From Anagrus nilaparvatae (lineage: Eukaryota > Arthropoda > Insecta > Hymenoptera > Mymaridae), in contig JAKSXM010000007.1 in NCBI GenBank assembly GCA_022575985.1, positions 28,460,501-28,524,500 of the forward strand: a stretch of 64,000 nucleotides of DNA, read 5' to 3'. Below, one piece after another: positions 12,405 to 23,669 of the stretch (within the stretch, counting starts at the first letter, position 1; every line of letters begins with the position of its first letter). The translations under genes and the position numbers were made by a program. The notes below the pieces were generated by a model. That model saw only the letters and a list, made by a program, of their open reading frames with translations, ran no database searches and had not been told where the DNA came from.

Positions 12405-13110
12405 AGTTGTATTGACAAATAACTTTGTTGAAATATGCCAACAAAGTATTTGTTGAATTTTCATAGTTACTTAGTTGATTCAAACAGAGTGAAAATTTTG
12501 TTTAAAAAAAATTATTTCTTTATTTTTTTTTTTTTTTTTTTTATTAATAATTTTTTTTATATTTATTTATGTACTTATATATTTATTAATTTAAAATCTG
12601 TTAAAAAAAACCGAAGAAAAATTTGGACTGCTACTGGGATCGAACCGCGTTCCGCGGGTTCCGAGACAGCGAGATTATCCATTCTGCTAACTTCGATTTT
12701 CTAAAAAAATTGCATATTTAAATTGCATCGAAATGCATATTTAAAAATAATAGATAAAACTATCATAAATAATTTTTAGGAAATTCCATTTCTTTATTAT
12801 AATAATAATGAATAATAATATAAACAAAAGCCGCTGCTGAAGAACATTTTTCGACTTGTCGCCGGCCGCGGTGTTAAATACATAAAAGGGTAGAAAGACA
12901 AAGAATGAATAAATATTTTAATATAAAAGAAAAAGCATTGACCTAACTATTAAAATTAATCATATTAATGTTGTAGGTTGTTGGTTTATCTAACACTATG
13001 TTGATTCAACAAAGATTTAAGTGGTTAACTTAACGATTTTAATTTTGCTTGAATCAACAAATCAAGTATTTGTTGGTCTAATGTTTTTATTTGACAATTC
13101 AACGTTTAAT
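12405..13110. mobile_element. TIR element with GTTG-ATTG-CAAATA ends
   Basis: The left end near 12414 (GTTGTATTGACAAATAAC) and the reverse complement of the right end near 13091 (GTTGAATTGTCAAATAAA) are similar. The similarity continues inward with CAACAAA-TATTTGTTGA words. The exact boundaries and target duplication are uncertain. The interior carries a tRNA-like module on the minus strand and a GC-richer patch near 12825-12875. No transposase is present. Confidence 0.4.
12520..12700 (-). mobile_element. tRNA-like SINE or retroposed tRNA with A-rich tail
   Basis: Read on the minus strand, an A box TAGCAGAATGG is followed about 35 bases later by a perfect B box GGTTCGATCCC. After a short spacer comes an A-rich stretch ending in a run of about 20 A (12525-12544). 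The A and B boxes are the internal RNA polymerase III promoter. Cloverleaf pairing is poor in the anticodon and T stems, so this is not a working tRNA. It resembles a tRNA head plus poly(A) tail, a minimal SINE or tRNA retropseudogene. Confidence 0.6.
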
Positions 13111-13332
13111 CTTTCCATTCAACAACTTACAATACTAATCATATTTCAGTAACGTAATACGTTTAGTTTGTCTTATATTTTTTTTACGTGCTGGAATATT
13201 ATGGAGAAAATCTGCAACAGAATGATATCTAAAAAACCTTTCACAGATTGTTTACACATAAAAAAATAATAAGTTCCCCGTTGGAATTTTGCCCTCAGCT
13301 GCACTTCATGGGGCAGGGGGGGGGGGGGCAAA

Positions 13333-14783
13333 AACGTGTTTTTTTTCTCTTTTTTTGTCTCAAAAATTCATATCCTTAGTACCAAAATAGGTCTTCATGG
13401 TCTAAAAAGATTCGTCTTTGATATTTATTTTACATAAAAAAGTCACACAAAAATTTTGCCCACTTTAGGAACCCTTAAATTCAAAAATACTGAAGACTAA
13501 CATTAAAAATTTTAATTTAAAATTCAATTATTTTGCTATATCAAAATTCACCTCTCTGGAAAATTTATATGTTTTTTATCTATCAAAGCCGTTGAAAATG
13601 AGCCCAGTTAAAGCAAATTTGAGCCTCGGAAACCGTAAAAATTTCAAAAAAACCAAAATTTTTTATGGGTTTTTTTTGGGGTAATAAGGGGATAATAACA
13701 AGGGGATTGTCAACTGTTTGGGAATACGATTTGCTTCTAAAATTCAAAACAGGTTGTGGTAGTTAAAAAAACATCCTTCATACCCTCAGTTTACCTGAAT
13801 GGGCCTCCTGGTCCTAGAAAGTAGACCCTATAGCAGGGTTATTAGTTTTTTACTTGTTCTTTTTGCTTCAGTTTTTTTCGTGATATAGCTCAATAAAGAT
13901 GGTATTTAAACTATAGCGTTTATTAAAATATCTCAAAGTGGGACTTTGACTTTAAATTTTTATATCTCGCAAAAAATTGATCGAAAATAAACGAGTAAAG
14001 AATTTTTTAAAATTAGGAGCTTGTACAAAATTTCTGAGATCTATAAAACCCATTTTAGTCCAAAATTACAATTTTCGCAGCAATTTAAAAATTGATCAAT
14101 TTTGGCCAAATATGTTCATTTGGTTTACTGACTTTAACGTCAAGAGAATTACTGATAAAAGAATGCGGTTTACGGGGGTCAAAAGGTGATAAATACCCCA
14201 AAAAAATTAGACCAACTGGAAAGGTAGCGACGCCATTTAGAAGATAGCCTAAAAAGTCCAATCTTATATAGCATATAACCCTGCTATAGGGTCTAATTTC
14301 TAGGACCAGGAGGCCCATGCAGGTAAACTGAGGGTATGAAGGATGTTTTTTCAACAACCACAACCTGTTTTGAAAGTTAAAAGCAAATCGTATTCCCAAA
14401 CAGTTGACAATTCCCTTGTTATCTCCAAAAAAAACCCATAAAAAATTTTGGTTTTTTTGAAATTTTGACAGTTTCCGCGGCTCAAATTTGCTCTAACTGG
14501 GCTCATTTTGAAGGACTTTAATAGATAAAAACATATAAATTTTCCAGAGAGGTGATTTTTGATATAGCAAAATAATTGAATTTTAAAGTAAAATTTTTAA
14601 TGTTAGTCTTCAGTATTTTTGAATTTAAGGGTTCCTAAAGTGGGCAAAATTTTTTTTTGACTTTTTTATGTAAAAAAATATCAAAGACGAATCTTTTAAG
14701 ACCATGTAGACCTATTTTGGTACTAAGGTACCAGAGATTTGAGAATTTTTGAGAAAAAAAAAGAGAAAAAAAACACGTTTTTT
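13333..14783. repeat. Large foldback element, about 510 bp arms
   Basis: Left arm about 13333-13850 and right arm about 14275-14783 are reverse complements with scattered substitutions. Landmarks are ACCAAAATAGGTCT, ACCTCTCTGGAAAATTTATA, CAGTTGACAATTCCC and GGACCAGGAGGCCCAT. The loop of about 420 bp (13851-14274) includes a diverged TTTTGGCCAAATATG segment. Open frames around 14085-14399 simply cross the right arm. No transposase is seen, and the superfamily is unknown. Confidence 0.8.
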
Positions 14784-15725
14784 AAAAACTGATAAATAAT
14801 AAATAAAAAGCTATTTTGTTTTCAAAATGCAGGTATAAAAAACACCTTTTTTATTACTATCTAACCCTCATTTTTTTTAATAAATAAACAGTTGCAAAAA
14901 AACTTATTGGCATGTTTTGAGACAAATAATATCCGTTGTTATCAAAAATTGTAGCTTTGGCAGCAATTTAAATTTCGATAAGCCAAAAAATGGTATTTTG
15001 TTTATTGACTATAACGATAGGAGAACCACTGCTAAAAATTGCGGTTTACAGAAATTGATTTGATTTACAAAGTTGCAGCGTCAACTGGGAGATATCCTAA
15101 AAACTCCTGTCTTTTAATATAGAGCCATGTGTTTTTGAACCAATAAGGCTCATTGGAATGGGTAGTCGAATGCAGAAAACTAATTAAAGATGTCATTATT
15201 AGTAGCTTAAATACCTTTACTAATAAAATTTTTTGAAGTCCAAAGCATTTAATTTATTCATTTAATTCCCTACATAGATAGTAAAATGTGTTATTAATTT
15301 CTTTACGATAAAAGAAGATCATTATTACTATCTGACATTATTTTAATTATAAAAATATTCAAAAGCTTATTAAATATTCTCTTTCTCTTATCTTTTCCTC
15401 GAAACAGGATACATTAAATTTCATTTACAATCATGAATAAGTGATATAGAAAATATCGAAAAAAAATGCAATTTAAAATTGGACATTTTTTACCAAAGTC
15501 TTCCGTAGTTGTCAAACTTCACTGTAAGTTAAAATATATTTGGAAAATTTAAGACAAACTAATACTAAGGGGAGGGTGCCTTTGTATAATTCAGCTTGAT
15601 ATTCGCAAAAGAATTTATAATGAAATAAATAATTTTGTATGAAATTGCATTATTTTTATTACTAACAGAAATTTAATTTAAAAATTTTCTTTATAATTTA
15701 ATTTTTATATACTGAAATTCAGTTT
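14784..15725. other. Gene-free stretch with repeat debris
   Basis: No gene is recognised. The segment 14960-15130 resembles the loop of the preceding foldback (AATTTCGATAAGCCAAAAAATGG, GGTTTACAG, gagatatcctaaaaa words) and is probably a diverged relative. The rest is AT-rich. Confidence 0.4.
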
Positions 15726-16329
15726 ATAGTAGAGGAAATCATTACAGACCTTCCGGTTTTCCACCAACACTTAAAAATTACCTAAATTTTTGTAAAATTC
15801 GCTTCGTTACAACCTTGGCCAAAAAGTTTTGGCATTTAAATTATTTTGATGAAGTCCCATTGGGGTTGGGTTGCCCCTTTTTTAAGGGGTCAAAAAAAAT
15901 TATTCAAAAAGCAATTGGAATCAATTAATTTAGGCATTCTAAAACGAAAAGGTGAATATGAGCTTTTTAATTAAATGCACCCCTTTAAATTCATAGACCT
16001 TAAAACTTTGATTACTAAGTATTACATTTGAAGTAATCAAATTTTGAAGGGCTGTAACTTTAAAGGGGTGCATTTAAATAAAAAATTCATATTTACCTTT
16101 TCGTTTTATAATGCAAAAATTAGACGATTCCAATCGCTTAAAAAAAAAATTTTTTACCCCCAGGAAGGAGCAAACCAACCCCAATGGGGATTCGTACAAA
16201 AGGTTTAAATGCCACGACTTTTTGGCTAAAGTAATGTTGAAGCGAATTTTACAAAGATTGAGGTCGCTTTTAGGCGTTGGTAAAAAACCACTAATTACTT
16301 CATTTTGATGTAATGATTTCCTCTACTAT
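15726..16329. mobile_element. Foldback MITE, 604 bp, ATAGTAGAGGAAATCATTAC ends
   Basis: The ends are ATAGTAGAGGAAATCATTAC at left and its exact complement at right. The inverted similarity continues almost to the centre near 16022 (landmarks AATGCACCCCTTTAAA, ACGAAAAGGTGAATATGA, CCCATTGGGGTTGG, AAAATTCGCTTC), so the whole element folds on itself. No target duplication is evident and there is no coding capacity. The 65-codon frame at 16111-16308 lies within the right arm. Confidence 0.8.
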
Positions 16330-18237
16330 TATGTCGACTCCGATTTTAATAGATAAAGAAAAATATTATTAATTTACATAATTTTTACAAAGCAACATGA
16401 AATTTGAATTAATTAATTTATTTATGAATATTTCTTTAAAATAATTATTTATTATTTAAATAACAGGACTGGTTTTAAACTGTTAGTAAATTTCAGTAGA
16501 AAAAAAGCGCTTTAGTCAGACATAAATTTTCACATATTACTATCGTTTTTTTTTTTTTTACTGTTCACAGAAAAATTTTATATTATTTTTGGTGGAAAAG
16601 GAGCATTTAAAGGTTAATATTACCGCGTAAAGTCAATATTTTAGAAAAGTTAATATGCGCAGAAAATAACTTGCTAAAGAAAAATTTATCAATATTTATT
16701 TTTTATTCCGGAAGTGCTGTCTCTGAAAAACCTGGAAGGATAAGAGCTTACCTTAACTCCTCAACCCTTATCCAGGTGAATTCTTTGAGTATATCTTGTA
16801 TTGGGATTACTGAAAATTTGGCGTACATCGAGTACAAACTAGATGTTATAATAAACTTTTATTTCCTAGAATTTTAATTATTTTTAATCACACCGTGAAT
16901 ACATTTTAATGTGGAACATGTTTATAGGGAGTGGTACTCTAGAAGTCCCGGAAATCAAAGGAGGGTCGAGCGGGACATAAAATAATTTAAATTTCGGTTT
17001 AGGGACATAAAACGTTCATAATTATATACTTCGATTTCTGTGCTGCAGTATGCTTCGCTAATATGTTCCATGCACATTATTTGTGTCTAGAATTCAAATG
17101 GCGTAATATTATACGTATTATTATGTTTTCAACACACTTCTTAACACAATGCTAAGATACATTTTACCCAAACAGTGTAAGTAAATTTTTTGCAAATGAT
17201 CAGTTTTTTGATATCAAAATAAATTATTTCCGAATTAGTCACAAATTAATATTTAAAATTTGATATTAATTCTTTACAAAAAAAGGAGGTTCTGTCAATG
17301 AATCCCAATTTTTTGCTTAAACAATTTATAAACAATTAAACATTATTTTCTGGATAGTAGCCACGAAAGTACTGCTCTCACTACTGCTGCAGAAAAATTT
17401 TATACGGCGCTTGTCCATAAACAAAGAATGTCCCAAATCGCAGTTTACCATTCTCGGCTTCGCCTCTAATAATCTACTTTTTCCGTATCTTAATTTCAAT
17501 TAACACAAATTATTAGTATTGTATTCGCGCGCTCTTCAAAAACAAATTTCAATTTAAAAAATTATAAAAGGCCAATGCCTCAAAAAGTTAGCCCTAATTA
17601 CAAAAACCCGTTTTTCTTTATTGATTTTGACGGTTTTTACTTTTTTGTATGGAGATCACATCAAGAAAAACTTTAAGACAATTTGCATATTCTTTTTAAT
17701 TTCAATTAATTTATGGCCTTGTAATAACTGGGCAAAGTTTTGAGTGACTGCTTGAAAAACTGCTTGGATTTTCGAGAAATATATTATTATTTTAAAAGTT
17801 AAATAAATAGGAAAAATAGAAACAAAAAATTGTGTTATATTTAATCTCATAATTATTAATATTTTATAAAAATTTCTTATTTAAAATAATTTGTTTGTCA
17901 TAATTATTTAACATAATTTTTATAATCAATACATTGACTGAATTATAATATTTTAAAAGCCTAAAATTAAATTAAAAACTAATTAAACTTCGAATAAGAG
18001 TAAATGATATAAATTACAGAATCGAATTCTTAGAAAATATTTTTTCCAATCACATATTTGTATTTACTTAATTACCTAATAATCACTGATAAAGTTATGA
18101 AAATTTATTTTAATTGATAAAAATTTTTAATACTTAACCTAATGCGCAAACAGAATTTTTCTAACATAATAAAATTATTGTAAAATTTTCGAGCCACTTA
18201 TTTTTTATAATATTAAAACTTTCAATATAAATACTTA
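16330..18237. other. Gene-free stretch with a partial hairpin repeat
   Basis: At 17400-17472 lies half of the F2 hairpin family (CTTGTCCATAAACAAAGAATG, CCCAAATCGCAGTTTACCAT, CTCGGCTTCGCCTC), whose fuller copies are at 34.7, 37.2 and 57.8 kb. The GC-richer patch 16695-16800 has an open frame but no recognisable protein. The rest is AT-rich sequence between repeats and the 3' side of the minus-strand gene. Confidence 0.5.
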
Positions 18238-18606
18238 TTATATTCTAATAGATTGAAAATTTTTCTTTCTTATTGGAATTCCATGATTTTGATTTTCGTT
18301 CTTATCAGCAGATTTTTTTTTTTGATTTTTTGTACGTTTACGTGAATTGATATCAATTAAACGATTTTCTTTATCAATGTCTTCGTCTCTTAATAAAGAA
18401 CTCGTCTTTGACCAAATTGGACTTTTTTTAATAGCATTTTGGCAACAACACGTTTTCTCAAAATCTCTTATTCTTCTAGGACTCTCATCTTCAAACTTTA
18501 ATTTTCGAGGCAATAAATCACCACGAAATATTTCACATGGTACTTTTTTTGGTGCATCCGGTGTTTTTGGAAAATCATAGGCTCTCGGAGGCGTTATCAA
18601 ATTGAG
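18238..18606 (-). CDS. KEN-box protein, exon 2
   Basis: Follows a TTTTACAG acceptor (complement of 18607-18614) and starts CTC AAT TTG. It encodes 122 residues and stops at TAA (complement of 18238-18240). The acidic-basic, S/T-P-rich composition and higher GC than the flanks argue for a real coding exon. The overlapping 77-codon plus-strand frame is its shadow. Confidence 0.7.
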   Translation of the reverse strand, partial: LNLITPPRAYDFPKTPDAPKKVPCEIFRGDLLPRKLKFEDESPRRIRDFEKTCCCQNAIKKSPIWSKTSSLLRDEDIDKENRLIDINSRKRTKNQKKKSADKNENQNHGIPIRKKNFQSIRI

Positions 18607-18887
18607 CTGTAAAATAAATAAAACGTATTAATGCTCAGCTCTTTTGTAAAGAGATTCTAACCTTAATAAAAGAATGTAAAAAAATAAAATTTTTATACAA
18701 TTAGATCTCAAATAGGTTTAATTTTTTGAGCATTTTATAACTGCATAATTAATGGCTTTAGATTTGTATATTATTGATTATTGAATTCTAAATTATTCAA
18801 TACAACAAAATTTAATAATACCTGAGTTTCAAAGTCTCTAACTATAGTTTGTATAGTAACTAAAGCGCACTCGATTAAATCCGACAT
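18238..18887 (-). CDS. Small basic protein with KEN box, RxLxF and S/T-P motifs (two exons)
   Basis: Two exons join in phase 0: 18887-18822 (22 codons from ATG at 18887) and 18606-18238 (123 codons including stop), giving 144 residues. The intron runs 18821-18607 with GT donor (CTCAG|GTATT) and TTTTACAG acceptor. I do not recognise the family. Visible features are a hydrophobic N-terminus (1-22), TPPR (27-30), KTPD, an RGDL destruction-box-like RxxL at 50-53, RKLKF at 56-60 matching the RxLxF cyclin-docking pattern, ESPRR, KSP, a KEN box at 101-103, and a basic RKRTKNQKKK (111-120) like a nuclear signal. Proteins with cyclin docking, CDK sites and APC/C degrons are usually cell-cycle regulators such as CDK inhibitors or mitotic substrates; that role is inference. 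Nothing nearby shares its strand. Confidence 0.72.
18822..18887 (-). CDS. KEN-box protein, exon 1
   Basis: Begins with ATG (complement of 18885-18887) and encodes MSDLIECALVTIQTIVRDFE plus TQ. It ends with CAG directly before a GTATT donor. The 66 bases are open throughout and join in frame to the next exon through a 215 bp intron. No alternative upstream ATG in frame was seen before AT-rich sequence. Confidence 0.65.
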
Positions 18888-20191
18888 TTTAAACTGTCTT
18901 AAAACTCTTACCAAATTATTTAAAAATCAATTACATAACTACTTATTGATGAGTTAAATGTAATTATTTATACATGCGATATTAACCTAATTATCTTTTA
19001 ATGGGGTTAGGATTATAAAAAAATAATAAACCTATATATCACGTGTTTACTTGATTGCATAAGCGGAGTAAAATAGAATCGTTAAAAAAAATTAGAAAAA
19101 AACTTGAAATGAAATTTTCTTTTATAGCAATTTTGTAACATAATCACATTTAAGAATTCATGCGTACGTAAAAAAAATGTAATCTTCTTAGATGAAGATA
19201 TAATATAAATATCCGTTACCCTTTTCCACTAATATTTAAAATTAATCTTTTATCAATAATCTGAATTACATTCATTCGAGAAGCTGATTTTATATTTAAG
19301 ATTTAAAGGTTCTTAACTCCTATTGACATCCTTAAATATTTAAATTTGTTGCGATAAATTTTATATATAAAATACACCTTCAAAATAACTTTCTATAAGA
19401 GAATCTAATTTTCAAATTTCCATAAGCTAATCAGTTATCTTATTTTTACTAATCTTATTTTTTCAAATTTTCAGCAATTAAATTAAAGTAAATATAAGTA
19501 AATGATTGTGTTCGAACTTCTTAAAAGTTTTACGTGGTTATAAACATCTCCATCCCATTTTAATACTGTGCTAAAAATTTTTTTTTATCTCTAAAAGTGG
19601 TTTTTCCAATAATGGTATGAAAGTCTAATAAAAATTTCATTCAAATAATATTTTGCACTACAAATATAAAAAAAATAGACAATTTGCTACCAATTTTAAT
19701 TTTTTCAAAAACTTGACTACTTAACCCATTGGTTTCTGGTCGACCATTCTTAGACAGATGAATTTTTAAATTTAAAAAAATGAATATTCTGGGCTGAAAA
19801 TACCACTTACTAGATAATTCAGTCCCTTTCAATTTCTACAGTCAGTTTTTACCTCTATAACCCCTAGAAAATACAATATCAACTCCTAGTAGATACAAGA
19901 GGTCTATATGGTTCTAGAATGGTCGATTACGCGTTAATCAGTTAACTATTTGGTAATTAAAAAGCAAAAAAGTGTAAGCTGCTGCTGTTTACAGTTACGC
20001 AAATTCATCGAATTTTTTTTGCATAAATAATTTAAAAATTAAGCTTATTTTTAAATTTTTTATCATATTCTTATTGTTTAAATAAATTAATAAATCTATA
20101 AAATTAAAATGTTTTTAAAAAGCGGGAAAAGGGGCAATTTATAGCAAGGGAAATTTCTCACGTTACAGTAAATTAAGTAAGTTCTATATTG
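18888..20191. other. AT-rich stretch, no gene recognised
   Basis: Upstream side of the minus-strand KEN-box gene, so its promoter should lie just above 18887, but no convincing TATA or initiator was identified. The minus-strand 63-codon frame at 19641-19832 lacks protein-like features beyond its openness. No repeat structure was recognised. Confidence 0.4.
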
Positions 20192-20893
20192 AAAAATGCC
20201 TGTTTCTGAACCTTAAACATGCATTACTCGCTTGATTTTCATCGTAAAATAATAATTTTTTTTTTTAAATCGATATTTTTTTCACTGGCAATTCATTTCT
20301 TTAAGAAAAAAAATCATTTTTATTGACCAAATTTTAATTTTTAGATCAAAAACTGTGTTAAGTAAATCTTGCTACTTACAGTTTTCAAAGGCTTTTGACC
20401 TAAAAATTGAAATTTGGTCAATAAAAATGATTTTTTTTCTTAAAAAAAGGAATTGCCAGGGAAAAATTAATCGATTTAAAAAAAAAAATTATTATTTTAC
20501 TATGAAAGACAAGCTTTAAAGTTCAGAAACAGGCTTTTTTCAATAAAATTTCAACCTTTTTTAAGACAAATTTGGGTAAAATCTGAAATTGACGATAACT
20601 TGGCTAAATTTCATCGTAAAAAGATAAGCTTTTTTTTTCTTCTGGAGTGGTTTTTCCCTGGCAATCAGATTTTTTAATCTAATTTTTAAAATTTTATTTA
20701 CCTAAAAAGTTATTTTGAAAATTTGGGGTAGCTCACACACAAAAAACACGGTTTCTGACATAAAAGTGAAAAAATCTTTTTGGCACCTATCACCGATTTC
20801 TTGTTCACGATTTTTTTCGGTTTTCTGAAGGTTCAAACTACCCGAAAACACGGGTCATATCGATGTCCCTTCAAATTTTTTTTTTCAGTTTTT
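20192..20893. repeat. Foldback family F1, truncated second copy
   Basis: Corresponds to the inner left arm, centre and whole right arm of the palindrome at 51134-52278. It enters at CCTGTTTCTGAAC, passes the centre with CTTGCTACTTACAGTTTTC, and leaves at TCATATCGATGTCCCTTC. The outer left arm is missing. The two half-arms still pair for about 250 bp around the centre. It differs from the other copies by scattered substitutions. Confidence 0.75.
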
Positions 20894-20929
20894 TATCCAA
20901 GTTAAGTAGTAAAAAAAAATTAATGCGTC

Positions 20930-20983
20930 ATTATGTTCCATGATCGTTGGTTGTGTGAAAACACAAACCAGTTATAAGTTTTT
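20930..20983 (+). repeat. Short dispersed repeat (TGTTCCATG ... GGTTATAAGTTTTTA type)
   Basis: One of four copies in the window: 20930-20983, 23281-23332, 30743-30796 on the plus strand and 39921-39972 on the minus strand. All share TGTTCCAT or TGCTCCATG, a GTTTGTG/GTTGTGTG stretch, then ACTGGTT or CCGGTTATAAGTTTTT. A pair of complementary words (TTGTGTG and CACAAAC) gives a small hairpin. The class is unknown. Confidence 0.5.
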
Positions 20984-21623
20984 ATTCAATAAATCATGAA
21001 ATAAATTTTTATTAAACTTAAATATATTTTAGAACAGCTGTGTATACAAAAAAAAATTTTTTTTTCAGTGTAAAGTAACTAAAATTAAAAATTTGTCAGA
21101 TTTTTTGCATATACGCATGGTTTAATGAGAATTTTTCAAACTATTTTTCAGGGTAAAATTCGTAGTAACATTAACAACTTTTTGTAATATTGTGAATTTC
21201 TTTTACTGTGTGAAAAAATATATCAGAATTTTGATTTCCAAAAAGGAATGCAAACTTAAAATTATACCGCTTCTACATGTCCCGCTCTGAATATCCGTAC
21301 AGATAGAACCAGAGCTCGGAATTACTGGACGATAAAAATGAACCCCACCTAAGTATTTTGCAGCATAAATCGAGTGTAATAAGTGGCATGCTTGAGGTGG
21401 AAGCAATTTGAAGATCTCAATTTAAATTTGGAATTAGTCAATTCAAAAAGCATTTGAAAAAACTTTCATTGTTGCAAAAAATAACTACAATTATATACAA
21501 ATTCATGATAATTAAACGACTAAATTTTTAATCTAATAGGCTTAGAATAATTCAGGTTTTGGGGACTTAAAATAATTGTACGATAGGCTTGTAGAATAAT
21601 AATTATTTTAGGAGCTCATATGA
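20984..21623. other. Non-coding stretch between repeats
   Basis: Contains a CACTG-type terminus (AAAAATTTTTTTTTCAGTG ending near 21070) and a GC-richer segment 21255-21410 that is open in two minus-strand frames (for example LPPQACHLLHSIYAAKY). Neither frame has a convincing start or splice context, and I do not recognise a protein. It is probably transposon debris abutting the Penelope-like element. Confidence 0.35.
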
Positions 21624-22628
21624 ATGCAAATCATTATCCTAAAATACCATTTACTTCAACCACTGTTTTATTTACGCTATGTTGATGACATCCTATTGTG
21701 TATTCCGAAAGATAAAGTTAATTTTACAGTGGATATTTTTAATCGGTTTAATAACAACTTAAAATTTACACATGAAGTCGAATCTAATAACAGCATAAAT
21801 TTTTTAGATTTAAAACTTATAAGAACGGAAGCGAACAACGAAATTATTACAAATTGGTACCAAAAACCAACTTTTTCAGGGCGCGTTTTAAGCTTTAAAT
21901 CAAACCATCCGAGACATCAAAAAATAGCGATGGTTTACAATCTTGTGGACAAGGCAACCCTACTTTCTGACGCGCAATTTCACGATAAAAATTTAAAATA
22001 CGTGAAATCAATATTACTATTAAATGACTATCCACTGCATTTCATAAATAAATATATCAAAAAACGGAAATTTGTGAACTCTCATCACGACGGTATTAAC
22101 TTGAGAGACATACGCAGCCGAATTTATGCACAAAAACTAAAAATAAAATTACCACTAAAAACGCATTATTTTGATGAAATTTCGCACCTTATGAAACAGT
22201 TTAACATTTTGCCCATCGTATACGTAAAAGATAACTTATCGGAAATTATTACTAAAAACAAGGACATAATACCATTATTATCGCGGCCGAATTGTGTATA
22301 CTTACTAAAATGTACTAAGTGCCAAGCCTCATATGTTGGGGAAACAAAAAAAGCTTTAAGGTATCGGGTAAATAAACATAGACGCGATGTTAATAACGAA
22401 CTTAATGAGGTGATACCTAAACATTGTAAAAATGGGCATATTATGGATTGGGAATCGCCGCGAATTATTGATATCGAGCCGGTTTACAGAAAACGGACGA
22501 TTTCCGAGTTAGCTCATATGCACCAACAACCCTATCCGTTAAATTCCAAAGATGACGTAAATAAACTACATCGTCCATATAAGCCGGTATTTAAAACAAT
22601 GTGTCGTTTTTTCAAGACAAATTCTTAG
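21624..22628 (+). pseudogene. Penelope-like element ORF, C-terminal RT and GIY-YIG endonuclease (5'-truncated)
   Basis: The frame carries the reverse transcriptase catalytic motif RYVDD (18-22), a thumb with FLDLKL and WYQKPTFSGR (about 60-86) and SNHP (93-96). It continues into a GIY-YIG nuclease: VYLLKCTKC (225-233), including the CxxC pair, YVGETKKALRYR (237-248), HRRD (252-255) and a glutamate in ISELAH (about residue 295). This order of RT then GIY-YIG defines Penelope-like retroelements. Everything upstream of the YVDD motif (fingers and most of the palm) is missing, so the copy is 5'-truncated and cannot encode a working RT; the listed start is only the first in-frame ATG. The frame is intact to the stop at 22626, suggesting a fairly young insertion. 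Confidence 0.85.
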
Positions 22629-23200
22629 ATATATATATATATATATATTTATATACACACACGCATTGTATGTATATAAAATTAAAAAGCAAAAACAAAA
22701 TTATTACTTTTCTCCGTATGTTCCTATAAAACCCTTTAAATTTAAATCTCGTTATAACATAAACAAAAATTAATGACAAACTCACATTTTAGTAATGTAT
22801 TATACGTATGTGTATATTTAAAATTTTATATATATGTGTCACACTTCCTATAACTATATTAAAATAATCGGTACTTAAGAAAAAAATTGTAATCCGAATC
22901 TAATAAAATATCCAACGTACTTTAAATTTTAGACTTTAATAAAAAAATAAAATAAAAATAGTCTCAGTTTTACATCAGACTCAGTGATATGAGTGTATAA
23001 ATATTATACACACAAAAATTGTTAAATCGGTAAATGAACATACATATATTGTAAATTTTAATATTGTGAGAAAAAAATTTTTTTAATTTTTATTAATTAT
23101 GTAATTTTAGCTTGATAAGGTCAACAAATCAGTTGACGAAACGTCGCTTTAACAACAGCAATAAAAAAATTTTGTAAACTATATACATAAATTTTTTCAT
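21640..23200 (+). mobile_element. Penelope-like retroelement, 5'-truncated copy
   Basis: Similarity to the family begins close to the YVDD motif and continues through the stop codon. The 3' untranslated part of roughly 570 bp includes a TA microsatellite (22627-22650) and a hairpin followed by GAAACGTCG near 23111-23146. Neither a second long terminal copy nor a target duplication was identified, so both borders are approximate. Confidence 0.6.
23111..23146 (+). ncRNA. Hammerhead-ribozyme-like motif in the Penelope-like element
   Basis: Sequence order is TTGATAA, stem strand GTCAAC, loop AAATCA, stem strand GTTGAC, then GAAAC. This matches the hammerhead order CUGAUGA - stem II - GAAA, with C3 changed to U and G8 changed to A. 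Those two bases pair with each other in the active core, so the pair is kept as U-A. Penelope-like elements are known to carry hammerhead motifs. Stem III and the cleavage triplet are not clear, so activity is doubtful. Confidence 0.35.
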
Positions 23201-23280
23201 TTTATTCCATTTGGTCAATAAATTCAAAAAATATTCTATAGTTACAAAATACTAGTGGGGTTTTATAGTATAAATTTATA

Positions 23281-23332
23281 CATGTTCCATGTTTGTTATT
23301 TGTGACTTCGCAAACTGGTTGTAAGTTTTTTA
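23281..23332 (+). repeat. Short dispersed repeat, second copy
   Basis: Reads CATGTTCCATG, then TTTGTGAC, then CAAACTGGTTGTAAGTTTTT. It aligns with the copies at 20930, 30743 and, inverted, 39921. Confidence 0.45.
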
Positions 23333-23669
23333 TGAATTTAGTAAAATTTTAGTAAACATCTTCATTTTACAGGGAATATTTTTGTCAAAATTTTGTTATT
23401 AAGATTTAAAGATTTTTCCAGTCTCATTATCACACTTTTTGAAAGACGCACAAATTTTTTGGCCACTATAAACTTTTTTGGAGAGTCCAAATTTCAATCA
23501 GATTTTAATTTGATCACTTGGCTTGGCAAAAAAATTTTAAATTGTATAAAATGATTTTTTAAACAAAAAATTTGATATATTGAAAGTAGATGAGTAAAAA
23601 AGTAATTTGAGACCAACCGGAAGAAAAATGAAGTCCCTGCAGCTGAGACATCAGGATTAAGGGCACGTT

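Noticed and set aside
12435..12704. 89-codon plus-strand ORF
   Set aside because: It is formed by the poly(T) complement of an A-rich tail and the complement of a tRNA-like head.
14085..14399. 104-codon minus-strand ORF
   Set aside because: It runs through the right arm of a foldback; the left arm carries the same sequence with stops and shifts, so there is no sign of coding constraint.
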